Below the pieces are notes generated by a model. The model did no database searches and was not told the DNA's origin. It was given only the letters and a program-made list of their open reading frames with translations. From NCBI RefSeq assembly GCF_016583645.1, contig NZ_NRRL01000006.1, forward strand, positions 54,414 through 118,413: 64,000 bases of DNA. Reading direction: 5' to 3'. Shown piece by piece: positions 40,925 to 49,482 of this stretch. The DNA comes from Rhodovibrio sodomensis (lineage in GTDB: Bacteria > Pseudomonadota > Alphaproteobacteria > Kiloniellales > Rhodovibrionaceae). Each line of letters starts with the position of its first letter. The stretch's first letter is position 1. The translations under genes and the position numbers were made by a program.

Positions 40925-42754
40925 ATGTCGTTACGTCACAAGCACCGTCCCGACCGGATCCCGGTCTCGGAGATCGCCGAGCGGCTGCGCGCCGCCTGTG
41001 AGGACGCTGCTGCCGAGATTCTGCGGGAAAAGCCAGTCAAGGAGACCAGCGGGGAACTGCGCTTTTTCCCCAAGGGCGGGCTCGTCGTCTGGCGCCAGGG
41101 GCACAAGCGCGGGCGCTGGCGCAACTTCGGCAGTGACGAGGGCGGCGACATGCTGGCGCTGTACGAGTGGCACTACAACGCCACCACGGCCGAAGCAGTC
41201 GAATGGGCCAAGGGCTTTCTCAAGATCGACGAGGCGAAGCCGCTGCCGCCGCTGCCGCCGCGGGATCGCGAGAAGGAGGCCAAGGAGGCCAAGGAAAAAG
41301 AGGAGAAGCGCCTGCGCGCCGCCAACTTCATATGGCGGACCAGCCGGCCCGCCGCTGGCACGCCCGCCTCGGCCTACCTCGCTTCCCGGGGCATCACGAT
41401 GGACCTGCCGGATAGCGTCGGGCACCGGCGCATCAACGCCAACGGCATGGAGAAGATGGGGATCGACCCCACGCGCTTCCCGGAAGGGCTCGACGCCGCG
41501 GTGTTCCAGTCCACTGCGCCGGACGGTCAGACCCAGGCCGTCCAGCAGGTGCTGCTCTACCAGGGCGCGAAGGCCGATCTGCAAGACAAGAAGCGCACCA
41601 ACGGCATCATGCTGGGGTCGGCCGTCAAGCTGGCGCAGCCCGACAGCGACCTGATCCTCGCGGAGGGGCCGGAGACCGGCCTGTCCACCTACCAGGCCAC
41701 CGGGATCGCCACCTGGATCCTGCTGGGGGCGCAGAACTTCACCCGCGTCGAGATTCCTGCGAGCGTCACGCGGATCGTCATCGCCGCGGACATCGAGGCG
41801 AGCGGCAACGGGCTGGCGATGGCCGTGCGCGCTGCCTCCTACTGGCGGATGCAGGGCTATCAGGCCGCGATCGCCCTGCCCTCTGATGGCATCGTCGACC
41901 TCGACGACGGCGACTTCAACGACGTGCTCACGCGCGCCGGCGAGGGGGCGGTCCGCCGCGCCATCGCGATGGCGCACGCCCCGCAGCGCGCCCATCGGGA
42001 CGACGCGCCCTGGATCGTCGTGCGCAATCCGTTCGACGGCTTCGCGCTGTGGCTGGCTACTGGCTTCCCGGTCAAGGCCACCGTTAAGGCGATCCGCCGC
42101 AACCAGCTGGCCGAGCTCGAGAAGGCCGTCGTCGTGGGCGCGCTCGACGCCGAGGACGATCCGCTCGAGGACTACGATCCGGTGGCGGGTCAGGCGCTCT
42201 ACCACGTCGACCCCAGTTCGCTCGCGGTGCGCGATCTGCTCGAGATCGGCGGCACCGACGCTGTGGTCCGATTCCTGTTTGCGGCCGCCCCGTTCGACCG
42301 CGAGCCGCTGTACGGCCTAGAGGCGCTCGCCCTCAAGCCAGACGCGCCGGTGATCGTCGTGCAGAGCCGGCGTGCGCTGCAGGCCGGCCGGCGCCTATTC
42401 CCCGACGCCGCCGTGATCGCCCACAAGGTCGGCGAGGTAAAGGCCGCGGATTACCATTGGGCGCCGCTCAAGGGCCGCCGCGTGGTAATCGCTCCGACCA
42501 ACTGCCGGCTCGGCCTGCAGCAGGGCGACGAGGTCGCTCAGCTCGCGCTGGCGGCCGGTGCCGGTCCGGTCGAGATCATGGACTGGCCCCTTTACCTGAA
42601 GTCGGCGTCCGGCTACCGCGCGCTCTACCGCGAGCTCCCGGCCGGCTACGACCTGGCCCACGCGCTCGGCGACGGCTGGACCGGCGACACGGCCGGCGAA
42701 CTGCTCTCCCTGACCCAGCGCGTGGCGCCCCTTCAGGCCGCGTGGGCTGCCTGA
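40925..42754 (+). CDS. Toprim-domain primase-like protein (609 aa)
   Basis: The N-terminus has the plasmid/phage primase signature RWRNFGSDEGGDMLALYEW. A charged coiled-coil linker (DREKEAKEAKEKEEKRLRAA) leads to the DUF7146/toprim region: ASAYLASRGI, LAEGPETGLSTYQATG (metal Glu) and VIAADIEASGNGLAMAVRAA followed by DGDFNDVL. The usual second toprim Asp-x-Asp reads D-x-E. No helicase Walker motif follows, and the C-terminal 250 residues are unassigned. It likely primes replication of this element, alongside the recombination genes. Confidence 0.83.
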   Translation: MSLRHKHRPDRIPVSEIAERLRAACEDAAAEILREKPVKETSGELRFFPKGGLVVWRQGHKRGRWRNFGSDEGGDMLALYEWHYNATTAEAVEWAKGFLKIDEAKPLPPLPPRDREKEAKEAKEKEEKRLRAANFIWRTSRPAAGTPASAYLASRGITMDLPDSVGHRRINANGMEKMGIDPTRFPEGLDAAVFQSTAPDGQTQAVQQVLLYQGAKADLQDKKRTNGIMLGSAVKLAQPDSDLILAEGPETGLSTYQATGIATWILLGAQNFTRVEIPASVTRIVIAADIEASGNGLAMAVRAASYWRMQGYQAAIALPSDGIVDLDDGDFNDVLTRAGEGAVRRAIAMAHAPQRAHRDDAPWIVVRNPFDGFALWLATGFPVKATVKAIRRNQLAELEKAVVVGALDAEDDPLEDYDPVAGQALYHVDPSSLAVRDLLEIGGTDAVVRFLFAAAPFDREPLYGLEALALKPDAPVIVVQSRRALQAGRRLFPDAAVIAHKVGEVKAADYHWAPLKGRRVVIAPTNCRLGLQQGDEVAQLALAAGAGPVEIMDWPLYLKSASGYRALYRELPAGYDLAHALGDGWTGDTAGELLSLTQRVAPLQAAWAA

Positions 42755-42769
42755 CACCCGGAGACCGTC

Positions 42770-43126
42770 GTGAACTTGACCCACGAGCACTGCGCGACCC
42801 CGGAGCATCCGCGGCTGGGCGATGACGTCCACGGTGTCGTCGAGGCGTATCAGCAGACCCTCAGGGTCGACGTGCTCGCCTATCCAGATGGCTCCCGCGT
42901 CGTCCAGCAGGGGAGCTTCCGGATCGCCACCCACGGTTGCCTGCAGCCGGCGATCGAGCATGCCCAGGCGGTGGCGAACGAGAGCCTGAAGGAATTGATC
43001 CAGACCGGCGACGTCCTGGTCGGGCCCGACAGCCTGTATCTGCCAGGCGACGCCGTGGGCGCCCGGCCGCCAGCGGGGCCGCCACGGGTGCGCACGCGCG
43101 GCCCGCGCCTCGCCGACTGGATCTGA
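42770..43126 (+). CDS. Hypothetical protein (118 aa)
   Basis: Starts at GTG 42770, 15 bp after the primase stop, behind a CCGGAGACC ribosome site. The middle is beta-rich (DDVHGVVEAYQQTLRVDVLAYPDG), the tail is Pro/Gly/Arg-rich and probably disordered. No family is recognised. It is probably in the primase transcript. Confidence 0.5.
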   Translation: MNLTHEHCATPEHPRLGDDVHGVVEAYQQTLRVDVLAYPDGSRVVQQGSFRIATHGCLQPAIEHAQAVANESLKELIQTGDVLVGPDSLYLPGDAVGARPPAGPPRVRTRGPRLADWI

Positions 43127-43167
43127 GTCACCGCCTAAAGAGCGCTCAGGCACACAGGAGATATCCG

Positions 43168-43713
43168 ATGTCCGCGACACCAACCCTAACGCCCGACGCC
43201 ACCAGCCACCGCGCGCCGGCTGCCGTTTGTCATCCCGCGAGCCCGGCCATGGGGCCGGCGCACGCCTACGACCCCAACGGCCTGATCGCCCGCTTTCCGG
43301 AGTTGACCGCGCGCGTCGTAGCCGACCCGGACGACCGGAGCGACTGGTACATCGTCCAGCACGCAGGCCAAGCCCCGGAGCGTCACGACGCCCTCGAGGA
43401 CGCGATCGCCGGCGCCCAGGCCCGCGTCGACTGCGCCTTCCTGACGCTGATCGAGGCCGGCCGCATTTTAGTGGTCGACGGCCAGGCCCGCCTGCCCGGC
43501 TTCGTCGCCCCGGCCGATTGCCGGCGGGATCCCGCCGAGCGCATCGCGGAACTGCTCGCGTCCGGCAACCAGCATCTGTACCGCCGGCGCGAACTGAGCG
43601 ACGTCGCCCGCGATCTCGTGGCCGCGCTGCGCGCGGCCGATCCGGATGGGGCCCGCCAGGAAACCCGTGCCGCGCTCGCGCGGGCCCGCGCGCTCGGTAT
43701 CGCAGCCGATTGA
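43168..43713 (+). CDS. Hypothetical protein (181 aa)
   Basis: CACAGGAGATATCC gives a strong ribosome site for ATG 43168. An N-terminal low-complexity 35 residues precede an alpha/beta region (DWYIVQHAGQAPERHDALEDAI) and a helical C-terminus (ELSDVARDLVAALRAADPDG). No domain recognised. Likely follows the primase and the 118-residue gene in one unit. Confidence 0.55.
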   Translation: MSATPTLTPDATSHRAPAAVCHPASPAMGPAHAYDPNGLIARFPELTARVVADPDDRSDWYIVQHAGQAPERHDALEDAIAGAQARVDCAFLTLIEAGRILVVDGQARLPGFVAPADCRRDPAERIAELLASGNQHLYRRRELSDVARDLVAALRAADPDGARQETRAALARARALGIAAD

Positions 43714-43823
43714 TCGGGCCCCTCCAGATTTCCAGACCGATCCCACGTTCCTTGCATAGGCGTTAACCGGCCTTCAACGCCGGCGACCGTACGACAAAAG
43801 GACGTCACCCGGGAGAAGCATCC

Positions 43824-44528
43824 GTGGTTGCCACGAAGACCGAAGACAAGTCGCTCTCGACCGTAACGCTGTTACAGGATCTGCCCGCCGAGACGCGCGC
43901 GCGGATCGCCGGCCGGTGCCGCTGGCGGCGGTTCGGCCCCGGTCAGGTCATCATCGAGCCGGAGAGCGTCGACCGCGACGTCTTCTTCATCGCAAGCGGG
44001 CGCGTCCGGGTGGTCAACTTCGGTCCTCAGGGGCGCGAGGTCAGTTACTGCGACATCGAAGCCGGCGGCTCGTTCGGCGAGCTCGCGGCGATCGACGGGG
44101 GTCCCCGGTCGGCGCAGGTTCAGGCCCTGGACAACGTCCTGGCCGCGGCACTCGACGCCCGGACGTTCCGCCAACTGGTCGAGGAGGAGCCCCGATTCGC
44201 GATGGCGGTGATGACCCGTCTCGCGGGCCTCGTGCGCGCCTCCTCCACCCGGATCCTGGATATCTCCACGCTCGGCGCCCACAACCGGGTGCACGCGGAG
44301 CTGCTCAGACTTGCCCGCCTGGGGGAACGTGAGGACGGCACCGCCCGGATCGAGCCGATTCCGCAGCAAGCCGAGCTCGCCGCGCGCGTCTCCACGGTGC
44401 GCGAGACGGTCGCCCGGGTGATGAGCGACCTTAGCAAGCGCGGCATCCTGCAGCGCGACAAGTCCGTCCTGGTGATCACCGACATCGAGCGCCTGGAGGA
44501 CTTGGTCGACTCCGTTCACGACGGCTGA
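43824..44528 (+). CDS. CRP/FNR-family transcription regulator with CRP-like DNA-binding helix
   Basis: The 234-residue protein has an N-terminal cyclic-nucleotide domain whose phosphate-binding cassette is intact (FGELAAIDGGPRSA; E86, R95, S96 correspond to the cAMP-contacting residues of E. coli CRP). A long dimerisation helix and a winged helix follow, with recognition helix STVRETVARVM (RETVAR 193-198), matching CRP's RETVGR. It should bind GTGA-N6-TCAC, and three such sites are in this window. No Fe-S cysteines are present, so it is not an FNR-type oxygen sensor. Start GTG 43824. Confidence 0.92.
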   Translation: MVATKTEDKSLSTVTLLQDLPAETRARIAGRCRWRRFGPGQVIIEPESVDRDVFFIASGRVRVVNFGPQGREVSYCDIEAGGSFGELAAIDGGPRSAQVQALDNVLAAALDARTFRQLVEEEPRFAMAVMTRLAGLVRASSTRILDISTLGAHNRVHAELLRLARLGEREDGTARIEPIPQQAELAARVSTVRETVARVMSDLSKRGILQRDKSVLVITDIERLEDLVDSVHDG

Positions 44529-44672
44529 GCGGCGGCAACCCGCGAGGGTCCCGCGCGCAGCTCTCTCTGCCCCTTCGGCCGGCGATCCGGGCACCCGCGC
44601 GCCGTCACGTCAGCGCGCCCGCCTCCACATCCATGGCGGCACTCTCCCTTTCCTCCGTCGACAGGATACCAC

Positions 44673-46148
44673 ATGAAGAAGATGCTGCTGGCGACCGGCG
44701 CCGTTGGCACCGCGATTCTGAGCGCGGGCGGTGCGTACTACGCCGTCACGCAGACCGCCGAAAGCCAGGCCAAGGCCGCGGTCGAACGCTTCCAGGCTTC
44801 GCTGCCGGAAGGCGCCACTATAAGCTACAGCGCCATGGAGGTCGACGCCGCGCGGCAGGGCGTCACCCTGAGCGACCTCGAGATCGCGCTGCCGAACGAC
44901 GACCGGCTGAAGGCGGCCTCGCTGTTCCTGGGCGGTGTGGCGACGGATTCGGCCGGCGCGCCCGAGACCATCGCCGCGCTCGAGGCGACCGAGCTCACGA
45001 TCGACCACGACGGCAGCAACGTGATGCTCGCCAAGGCCGAGATCAGCGACCTCGACGTCAACAGCCTGGAGGCGATCCGCGCCGGCGCGCCGGACGCCTT
45101 TCCCGCGCTTGGCGAGGCCAAGCTCACAGGCTTTGTCGTGAGCGAGACCAACGGTGCGGAGCTGCTGGCTTCGGCCGTCTACATCCACGATCTCGGCGAC
45201 CTGAAGGCCGACGTCATCAACGTCTGGGACCTCGAGATCATTGTCCCGCATCGTGGCGACGTCATCGAGCCTGTGTTCATGCAGAACAACGTTGTCACCT
45301 CGCCGGTTGCGCCAGACCTCCTGCCCAAGCGCTTCCGGCTCGACGAGGGCTCCTTCAAGGATATCGACTTCGGGGCCCTGCGGGCGCTTCAGGAGTCCGA
45401 TGACCCCGCACGACTGGTCGACGCGCTGATCGAGGACAAGCTGCCCAAGATCACGGTGACCGGCATGGAGATCCACGAGGACGACGCTCAGAGCTTCGGG
45501 GCCGAGCTTCTGCTGTTCGACGTGACGTCCGCGCGTCCGGGCGGTTTCGACCTGATCGCCGAGCTGCGTGGCGCGTCGATCAAAACCGAGCATCCGCGCC
45601 TGGCCGACCTGCGCCGGCAGGTTCCGGACATGGACCAGATGGGTTTCAGCTTCCGGACCGCGCAGAGCTACCTCCCGGGCGAGCAGCAGTTCGACATCCG
45701 CGACTTCTCGTTCAGCGTCGATAAGCTGCTCGCCTTCAAGACGCAGATCAGCATCGGCGGCGTTCCGGACCTCAAGACGGCGGGCGAGATCGAGCAGATC
45801 CGCGACCCGCGCCTTCAGGCCATGACGCTGTCCGGGTGGTCCTTCGAGATCACCGACAAGGGCGTGCTCGACCGCGCCGCGGCCAAGCGCGCTGAGATGA
45901 CCCGCGCACCGGACGCCGCGGCCGCCCGCGCCCGGATGGCACAGGACCTGCGCCGTGACATCCAGCGGCGCGGCAAGCCGGACCAGTACGGCGTGCTGGC
46001 CGACTTCATCGAGCAGGGCGGCACCCTGCGCGTGACGGCCGAGCTCGAGCAGCCCCTGCCCCTGGTCGAGATGATCTTCATGGGCATGCTCGACCGCGCC
46101 TCGATGGCCGAGCGACTCGACCTGAGGTTCTCGCTCAGCGGGAATTAA
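44673..46148 (+). CDS. Exported or membrane-anchored protein of unknown function (491 aa)
   Basis: An N-terminal signal or signal anchor (MKKMLLATGAVGTAILSAGG) leads into a long region of beta-strand and helix repeats (LDVNSLEAIR, ITVTGMEIHED, FDIRDFSFSVDKLLAF), reminiscent of DUF945/AsmA-like envelope proteins but without a clear match. It would face the periplasm. The CRP-like gene lies 144 bp upstream. Function unknown. Confidence 0.65.
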   Translation: MKKMLLATGAVGTAILSAGGAYYAVTQTAESQAKAAVERFQASLPEGATISYSAMEVDAARQGVTLSDLEIALPNDDRLKAASLFLGGVATDSAGAPETIAALEATELTIDHDGSNVMLAKAEISDLDVNSLEAIRAGAPDAFPALGEAKLTGFVVSETNGAELLASAVYIHDLGDLKADVINVWDLEIIVPHRGDVIEPVFMQNNVVTSPVAPDLLPKRFRLDEGSFKDIDFGALRALQESDDPARLVDALIEDKLPKITVTGMEIHEDDAQSFGAELLLFDVTSARPGGFDLIAELRGASIKTEHPRLADLRRQVPDMDQMGFSFRTAQSYLPGEQQFDIRDFSFSVDKLLAFKTQISIGGVPDLKTAGEIEQIRDPRLQAMTLSGWSFEITDKGVLDRAAAKRAEMTRAPDAAAARARMAQDLRRDIQRRGKPDQYGVLADFIEQGGTLRVTAELEQPLPLVEMIFMGMLDRASMAERLDLRFSLSGN

Positions 46149-46233
46149 AACGAAACCTCTGGGCTGCAGGATGCCGGTCGCGGCCCCACGCGGCCGGCAT
46201 CGTGATTCGCCCCCGCCTGCCAAGGTCCCACGG

Positions 46234-47583
46234 ATGCTTCGCCAGATCGCCCCGATCTCCACGCTCCTGAGCGGTAACAGCCTGATGATGGTCGGCACCG
46301 CCCTGCTCGGCATCGCCGTGCCGCTGGAGATGCGCGCGGCCGGCCTGTCTAGCAGCATGATCGGTCTTGCGATGTCGGCGTTCTTCGCCGGACAGATGCT
46401 GGGCGCGCTGCGCGGGCGCACATTGATCCAACGGGTGGGTCATATCCGTGTTTTCTCGGCCCTCAGCGCCCTGTTCGCCGGCACGGCAATGATCTACCAC
46501 CTCGCCGGCGTCGAGCCGGCGGTCTGGATCGCCATGCGCCTGATCCAGGGGTTCTGTTTCGCCGGGATCGTCGCCACGATGGAGAGCTGGCTCTCCGAGC
46601 GCGCCACCCAGCAGAACCGCGGCCAGCTGTTCGGCATCTACATGGTGGTCGGCGCCGTGGCAGTGATCGCCGGCCAGTTCCTGGTCAATCTCGAAGGCTC
46701 CGCGGCGTCGGCAACCTACATGGTCGCAGCACTCGCTGTGGCGCTCTCGATCGTCCCGATCGCGCTCACGCGGACCCCGGCGCCCCGGATCGACGATCTG
46801 GAAATGCTGAGCGTGCGCCTGCTCTACCGTGTCTCGCCGACCGGCATGGTCGGCGCGGCCGTCTCGGGCCTGCTGATCGGCAGCTTCAGCGGACTCGGCC
46901 CGGTCTATGCCGCCGAGATCGGGCTTTCCACGCTGCAGATCTCCGCCTTCATGGCATCCGCCGTGCTCGGGGCCGCCCTGGCGCAGTTCCCGGTGGGCCG
47001 CCTGTCCGACACGCACGATCGCCGCATCGTCCTCCTAGGCGTGCTTGCCACGGTCACGATCTCGACCGCGGCGCTTGCCTGGCTGGTGGCGCCCTCGGGC
47101 AGTCTCGCGCTGGTGCTCCTGGCGGGCGGCGCGATCGGCGCCGGCATCAACACCGTCTACCCGATCGCCGCGGCGCAGACACTGGATCACGTCTCCCGGC
47201 CCCGCTACGTCGCGGCCATGAGCGGCCTGCTCGCAGCCTACAGCGCTGGCGCGATCGCGGGGCCGCTGGTTGCGGCGGTGGTGCTCGAGCTGGCCGGCTC
47301 GGCCGGCCTTCCGCTCATGCTGACCACGATCGCCGTCGCCTTCGGCGCCTTCACGGGCCATCGCATGATCGCCCGAAACCCGGTGCCCGACAGCCGACAG
47401 GAGCCGGTCCAGCCCGCGCACAGCCTCTACACGCCGGCGACGACCGAATTCGATCTCTACCCCGCCACGGATCCTGATCCGGCGACTGAGGCCGAGCCCC
47501 TCGATCCACGCGACACCGGCGGATACCCGGATGGCGGCGAGGCGGCTGACGTCGCCGGTACGCCGACGTCGAAAGCCGCCTGA
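46234..47583 (+). CDS. MFS transporter (YcaD-like, 449 aa)
   Basis: Twelve hydrophobic segments are visible. Between helices 2 and 3 is the MFS A-motif region (GALRGRTLIQRVGHIRVF), repeated as FPVGRLSDTHDRRIVLLG between helices 8 and 9. QGFCFAGIVATMESWLSE in helices 4-5 is typical of the YcaD/UMF-type group. A ~60-residue acidic cytoplasmic tail ends the protein. Substrate unknown. ATG 46234 is chosen because the upstream extension is not hydrophobic. Confidence 0.88.
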   Translation: MLRQIAPISTLLSGNSLMMVGTALLGIAVPLEMRAAGLSSSMIGLAMSAFFAGQMLGALRGRTLIQRVGHIRVFSALSALFAGTAMIYHLAGVEPAVWIAMRLIQGFCFAGIVATMESWLSERATQQNRGQLFGIYMVVGAVAVIAGQFLVNLEGSAASATYMVAALAVALSIVPIALTRTPAPRIDDLEMLSVRLLYRVSPTGMVGAAVSGLLIGSFSGLGPVYAAEIGLSTLQISAFMASAVLGAALAQFPVGRLSDTHDRRIVLLGVLATVTISTAALAWLVAPSGSLALVLLAGGAIGAGINTVYPIAAAQTLDHVSRPRYVAAMSGLLAAYSAGAIAGPLVAAVVLELAGSAGLPLMLTTIAVAFGAFTGHRMIARNPVPDSRQEPVQPAHSLYTPATTEFDLYPATDPDPATEAEPLDPRDTGGYPDGGEAADVAGTPTSKAA

Positions 47584-47670
47584 TCGCCCCGATGCGCGCC
47601 CGTCACGACGCCAACTGGCCCACGCTTCCAAATCCCTCAGCGACGCACACCGTTGAGGAGCCCGGGCGCC

Positions 47671-48612
47671 ATGCCGCCGCAAAACCAGGACCTGCCGCAG
47701 CCCGGCGACGTGATTCTCGCCTATCCGCCGGAGCGCGAGACGGCCGACCAGCCTGGCCGGCGGGCCCAGCCCGTGCTCGTGCTGGCCTGCACCAAGGTCG
47801 CGCGGATCGATGGCACGGACGCCCTCAAGATCACGGTGGCCCGCGGCCGGGCCAGCAACCTGGACCGCCTGTTCCCGGGCGAGCTCACGATCGCGTCGCC
47901 CGAGGGCATGCAAGCCGCCGGCCTGACCCGGGCGCGCAAGTTCGACCTCACCGACCAGGTGGAGATGCCCTACAACCGCCAGCATGCGATCTTCGGCCGG
48001 GCTGGGACACCGGTGCTCGGCCGCCTGAGTGCGGCGGACATGCAGGCGGCCAGGGTCGCCTACGGGCGTGCGAACAACGTCCGCCGGGTGCGCGAGGCCG
48101 GCGGCCTGCCAAAGGTGCCGGCCCTGCTGCCCGACCTGCCGCGCGCGGGCGACATCGCCTATCTCTACGCCCCCTATCACGACGCACCGGACCGGCCTGG
48201 CCCGAAGGCACGCCCCTGCATCATCACCGGCGTTCAGATCCGCAAGCGCCCGGACGGCAGCAAGCGGTGCTTCGTGCGGTTCTGTCCGGGCACCACGCAG
48301 AAGCTCTGGATGCAGCGACCGGGCGATCTGACCATCGAGGGCGACCAGGAGATCGCCGACTGCGGGATTGGCAAGGCCGGCAAGTTCCAGTTCGCCAAGG
48401 AGACCATGGTCGAATGGACGCCAGCCTATGTCGCCTTTAAGGGCAACAGCCCGATCCTCGGCAAGCTTACACCCGAGCTGTACCAGAAGGCCCGGAAGCT
48501 GCGGGCGGCGGTCGCCGCGCACCGCGATGTCCGTCCCCCGCAGGCACCGAGCCCCGAGCCACCCAAAACCCGCCGGGGCGAGACGACCCCGGAGATGATC
48601 GCGCAACCTTGA
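47671..48612 (+). CDS. Tandem PemK/MazF-fold protein (313 aa)
   Basis: Two PemK/MazF-like units lie in one chain. The first (about 10-105) has PGDVILAYPPERETADQPGR, RAQPVLVLACT and FDLTDQVEMPYN; the second (about 155-265) has AGDIAYLYAPY, PGPKARPCIITG and FAKETMVEWTP. Family members are mRNA-cutting toxins or fold relatives. No small antitoxin gene is adjacent and the tail (285-313) is disordered, so it may not be a toxin. GAGGAG at 47655 places the start at ATG 47671. Confidence 0.72.
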   Translation: MPPQNQDLPQPGDVILAYPPERETADQPGRRAQPVLVLACTKVARIDGTDALKITVARGRASNLDRLFPGELTIASPEGMQAAGLTRARKFDLTDQVEMPYNRQHAIFGRAGTPVLGRLSAADMQAARVAYGRANNVRRVREAGGLPKVPALLPDLPRAGDIAYLYAPYHDAPDRPGPKARPCIITGVQIRKRPDGSKRCFVRFCPGTTQKLWMQRPGDLTIEGDQEIADCGIGKAGKFQFAKETMVEWTPAYVAFKGNSPILGKLTPELYQKARKLRAAVAAHRDVRPPQAPSPEPPKTRRGETTPEMIAQP

Positions 48613-48646
48613 GCGCCGGCGCGCTCCGACCCAACTGGAAGGCGTT

Positions 48647-49396
48647 ATGACCCGAACCTTCGGCGCGCTCGCCCTGTTGGCAGCGACCCTCCTGCTGATG
48701 TCGAGCCCGTCCGCCAGCGCCCATCCGGGTGGACTCGACGCGCACGGCTGTCATCACGACCGCCAGAACGGCGGCTACCATTGCCATCGCGGGCCTCTCT
48801 CCGGCCACGCCTTCCAGAGCAAACAGGCGATGCTCCGCCAGCTCGAGGGCGTGAGCGGCGGCGCGACCACCAGCGGCGCACCGGCGCCGGGCGGCTATCA
48901 GGAGTACGATCGCGATCTCTACCGTCACTGGACCGACGACGACGGCGACTGCCAGAACGTCCGCCACGAAGTCCTGATCGCCGAGAGCCGGGTTCCGGTC
49001 AGCCTGACCGCCGATGGATGCCGCGTCGTCACCGGCGAATGGCACGATCCCTACACCGGCCGCGTCTTCAAGCGCGCCCGCGATCTCGACGTCGACCATG
49101 TCGTGCCGCTCGCCGAGGCGCACCGCTCGGGCGGCTACCGCTGGTCCGCCGCGCAGCGCGAGCGCTACGCCAACGACATGAGCGCCCCGGAGCATCTGAT
49201 GGCGGTCGAGCTCGGCGCGAACCGTTCGAAGGGCGCCGACGACCCGGCGCGCTGGCTCCCGGAGAACCGGGCCTACCGCTGCGCCTACGTGCGCACCTGG
49301 GTCGCCATCAAGCAAGGCTGGGGGCTCTCGATGGATCCCGCCGAGCGCAGGGCGATCGCCCAGGTCGAGCGAACCTGCGCCAATCGCGGCCAGTAA
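48647..49396 (+). CDS. Secreted YHYH-HNH nuclease (249 aa)
   Basis: A signal peptide (residues 1-25) is followed by a YHYH-type metal motif HPGGLDAHGCHHDRQNGGYH and then a DUF1524-like HNH nuclease: GDCQNVRHEVLIAES, LDVDHVVPLAEA (catalytic His), EHLMAVELGANRSKG, and WLPENRAYRCAYVRTWVAIK. It should act in the periplasm or outside the cell, degrading DNA for nutrient use or competition. GGAAGGCGTT precedes the ATG. Confidence 0.88.
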   Translation: MTRTFGALALLAATLLLMSSPSASAHPGGLDAHGCHHDRQNGGYHCHRGPLSGHAFQSKQAMLRQLEGVSGGATTSGAPAPGGYQEYDRDLYRHWTDDDGDCQNVRHEVLIAESRVPVSLTADGCRVVTGEWHDPYTGRVFKRARDLDVDHVVPLAEAHRSGGYRWSAAQRERYANDMSAPEHLMAVELGANRSKGADDPARWLPENRAYRCAYVRTWVAIKQGWGLSMDPAERRAIAQVERTCANRGQ

Positions 49397-49482
49397 ACCC
49401 GGACCAAACCAATTTTGTTTACGAAATTCGGTCAAAGCGCTAGCCTGTTTAGAGACGGGCCGCCGTCACAGGGACTGCCAAG

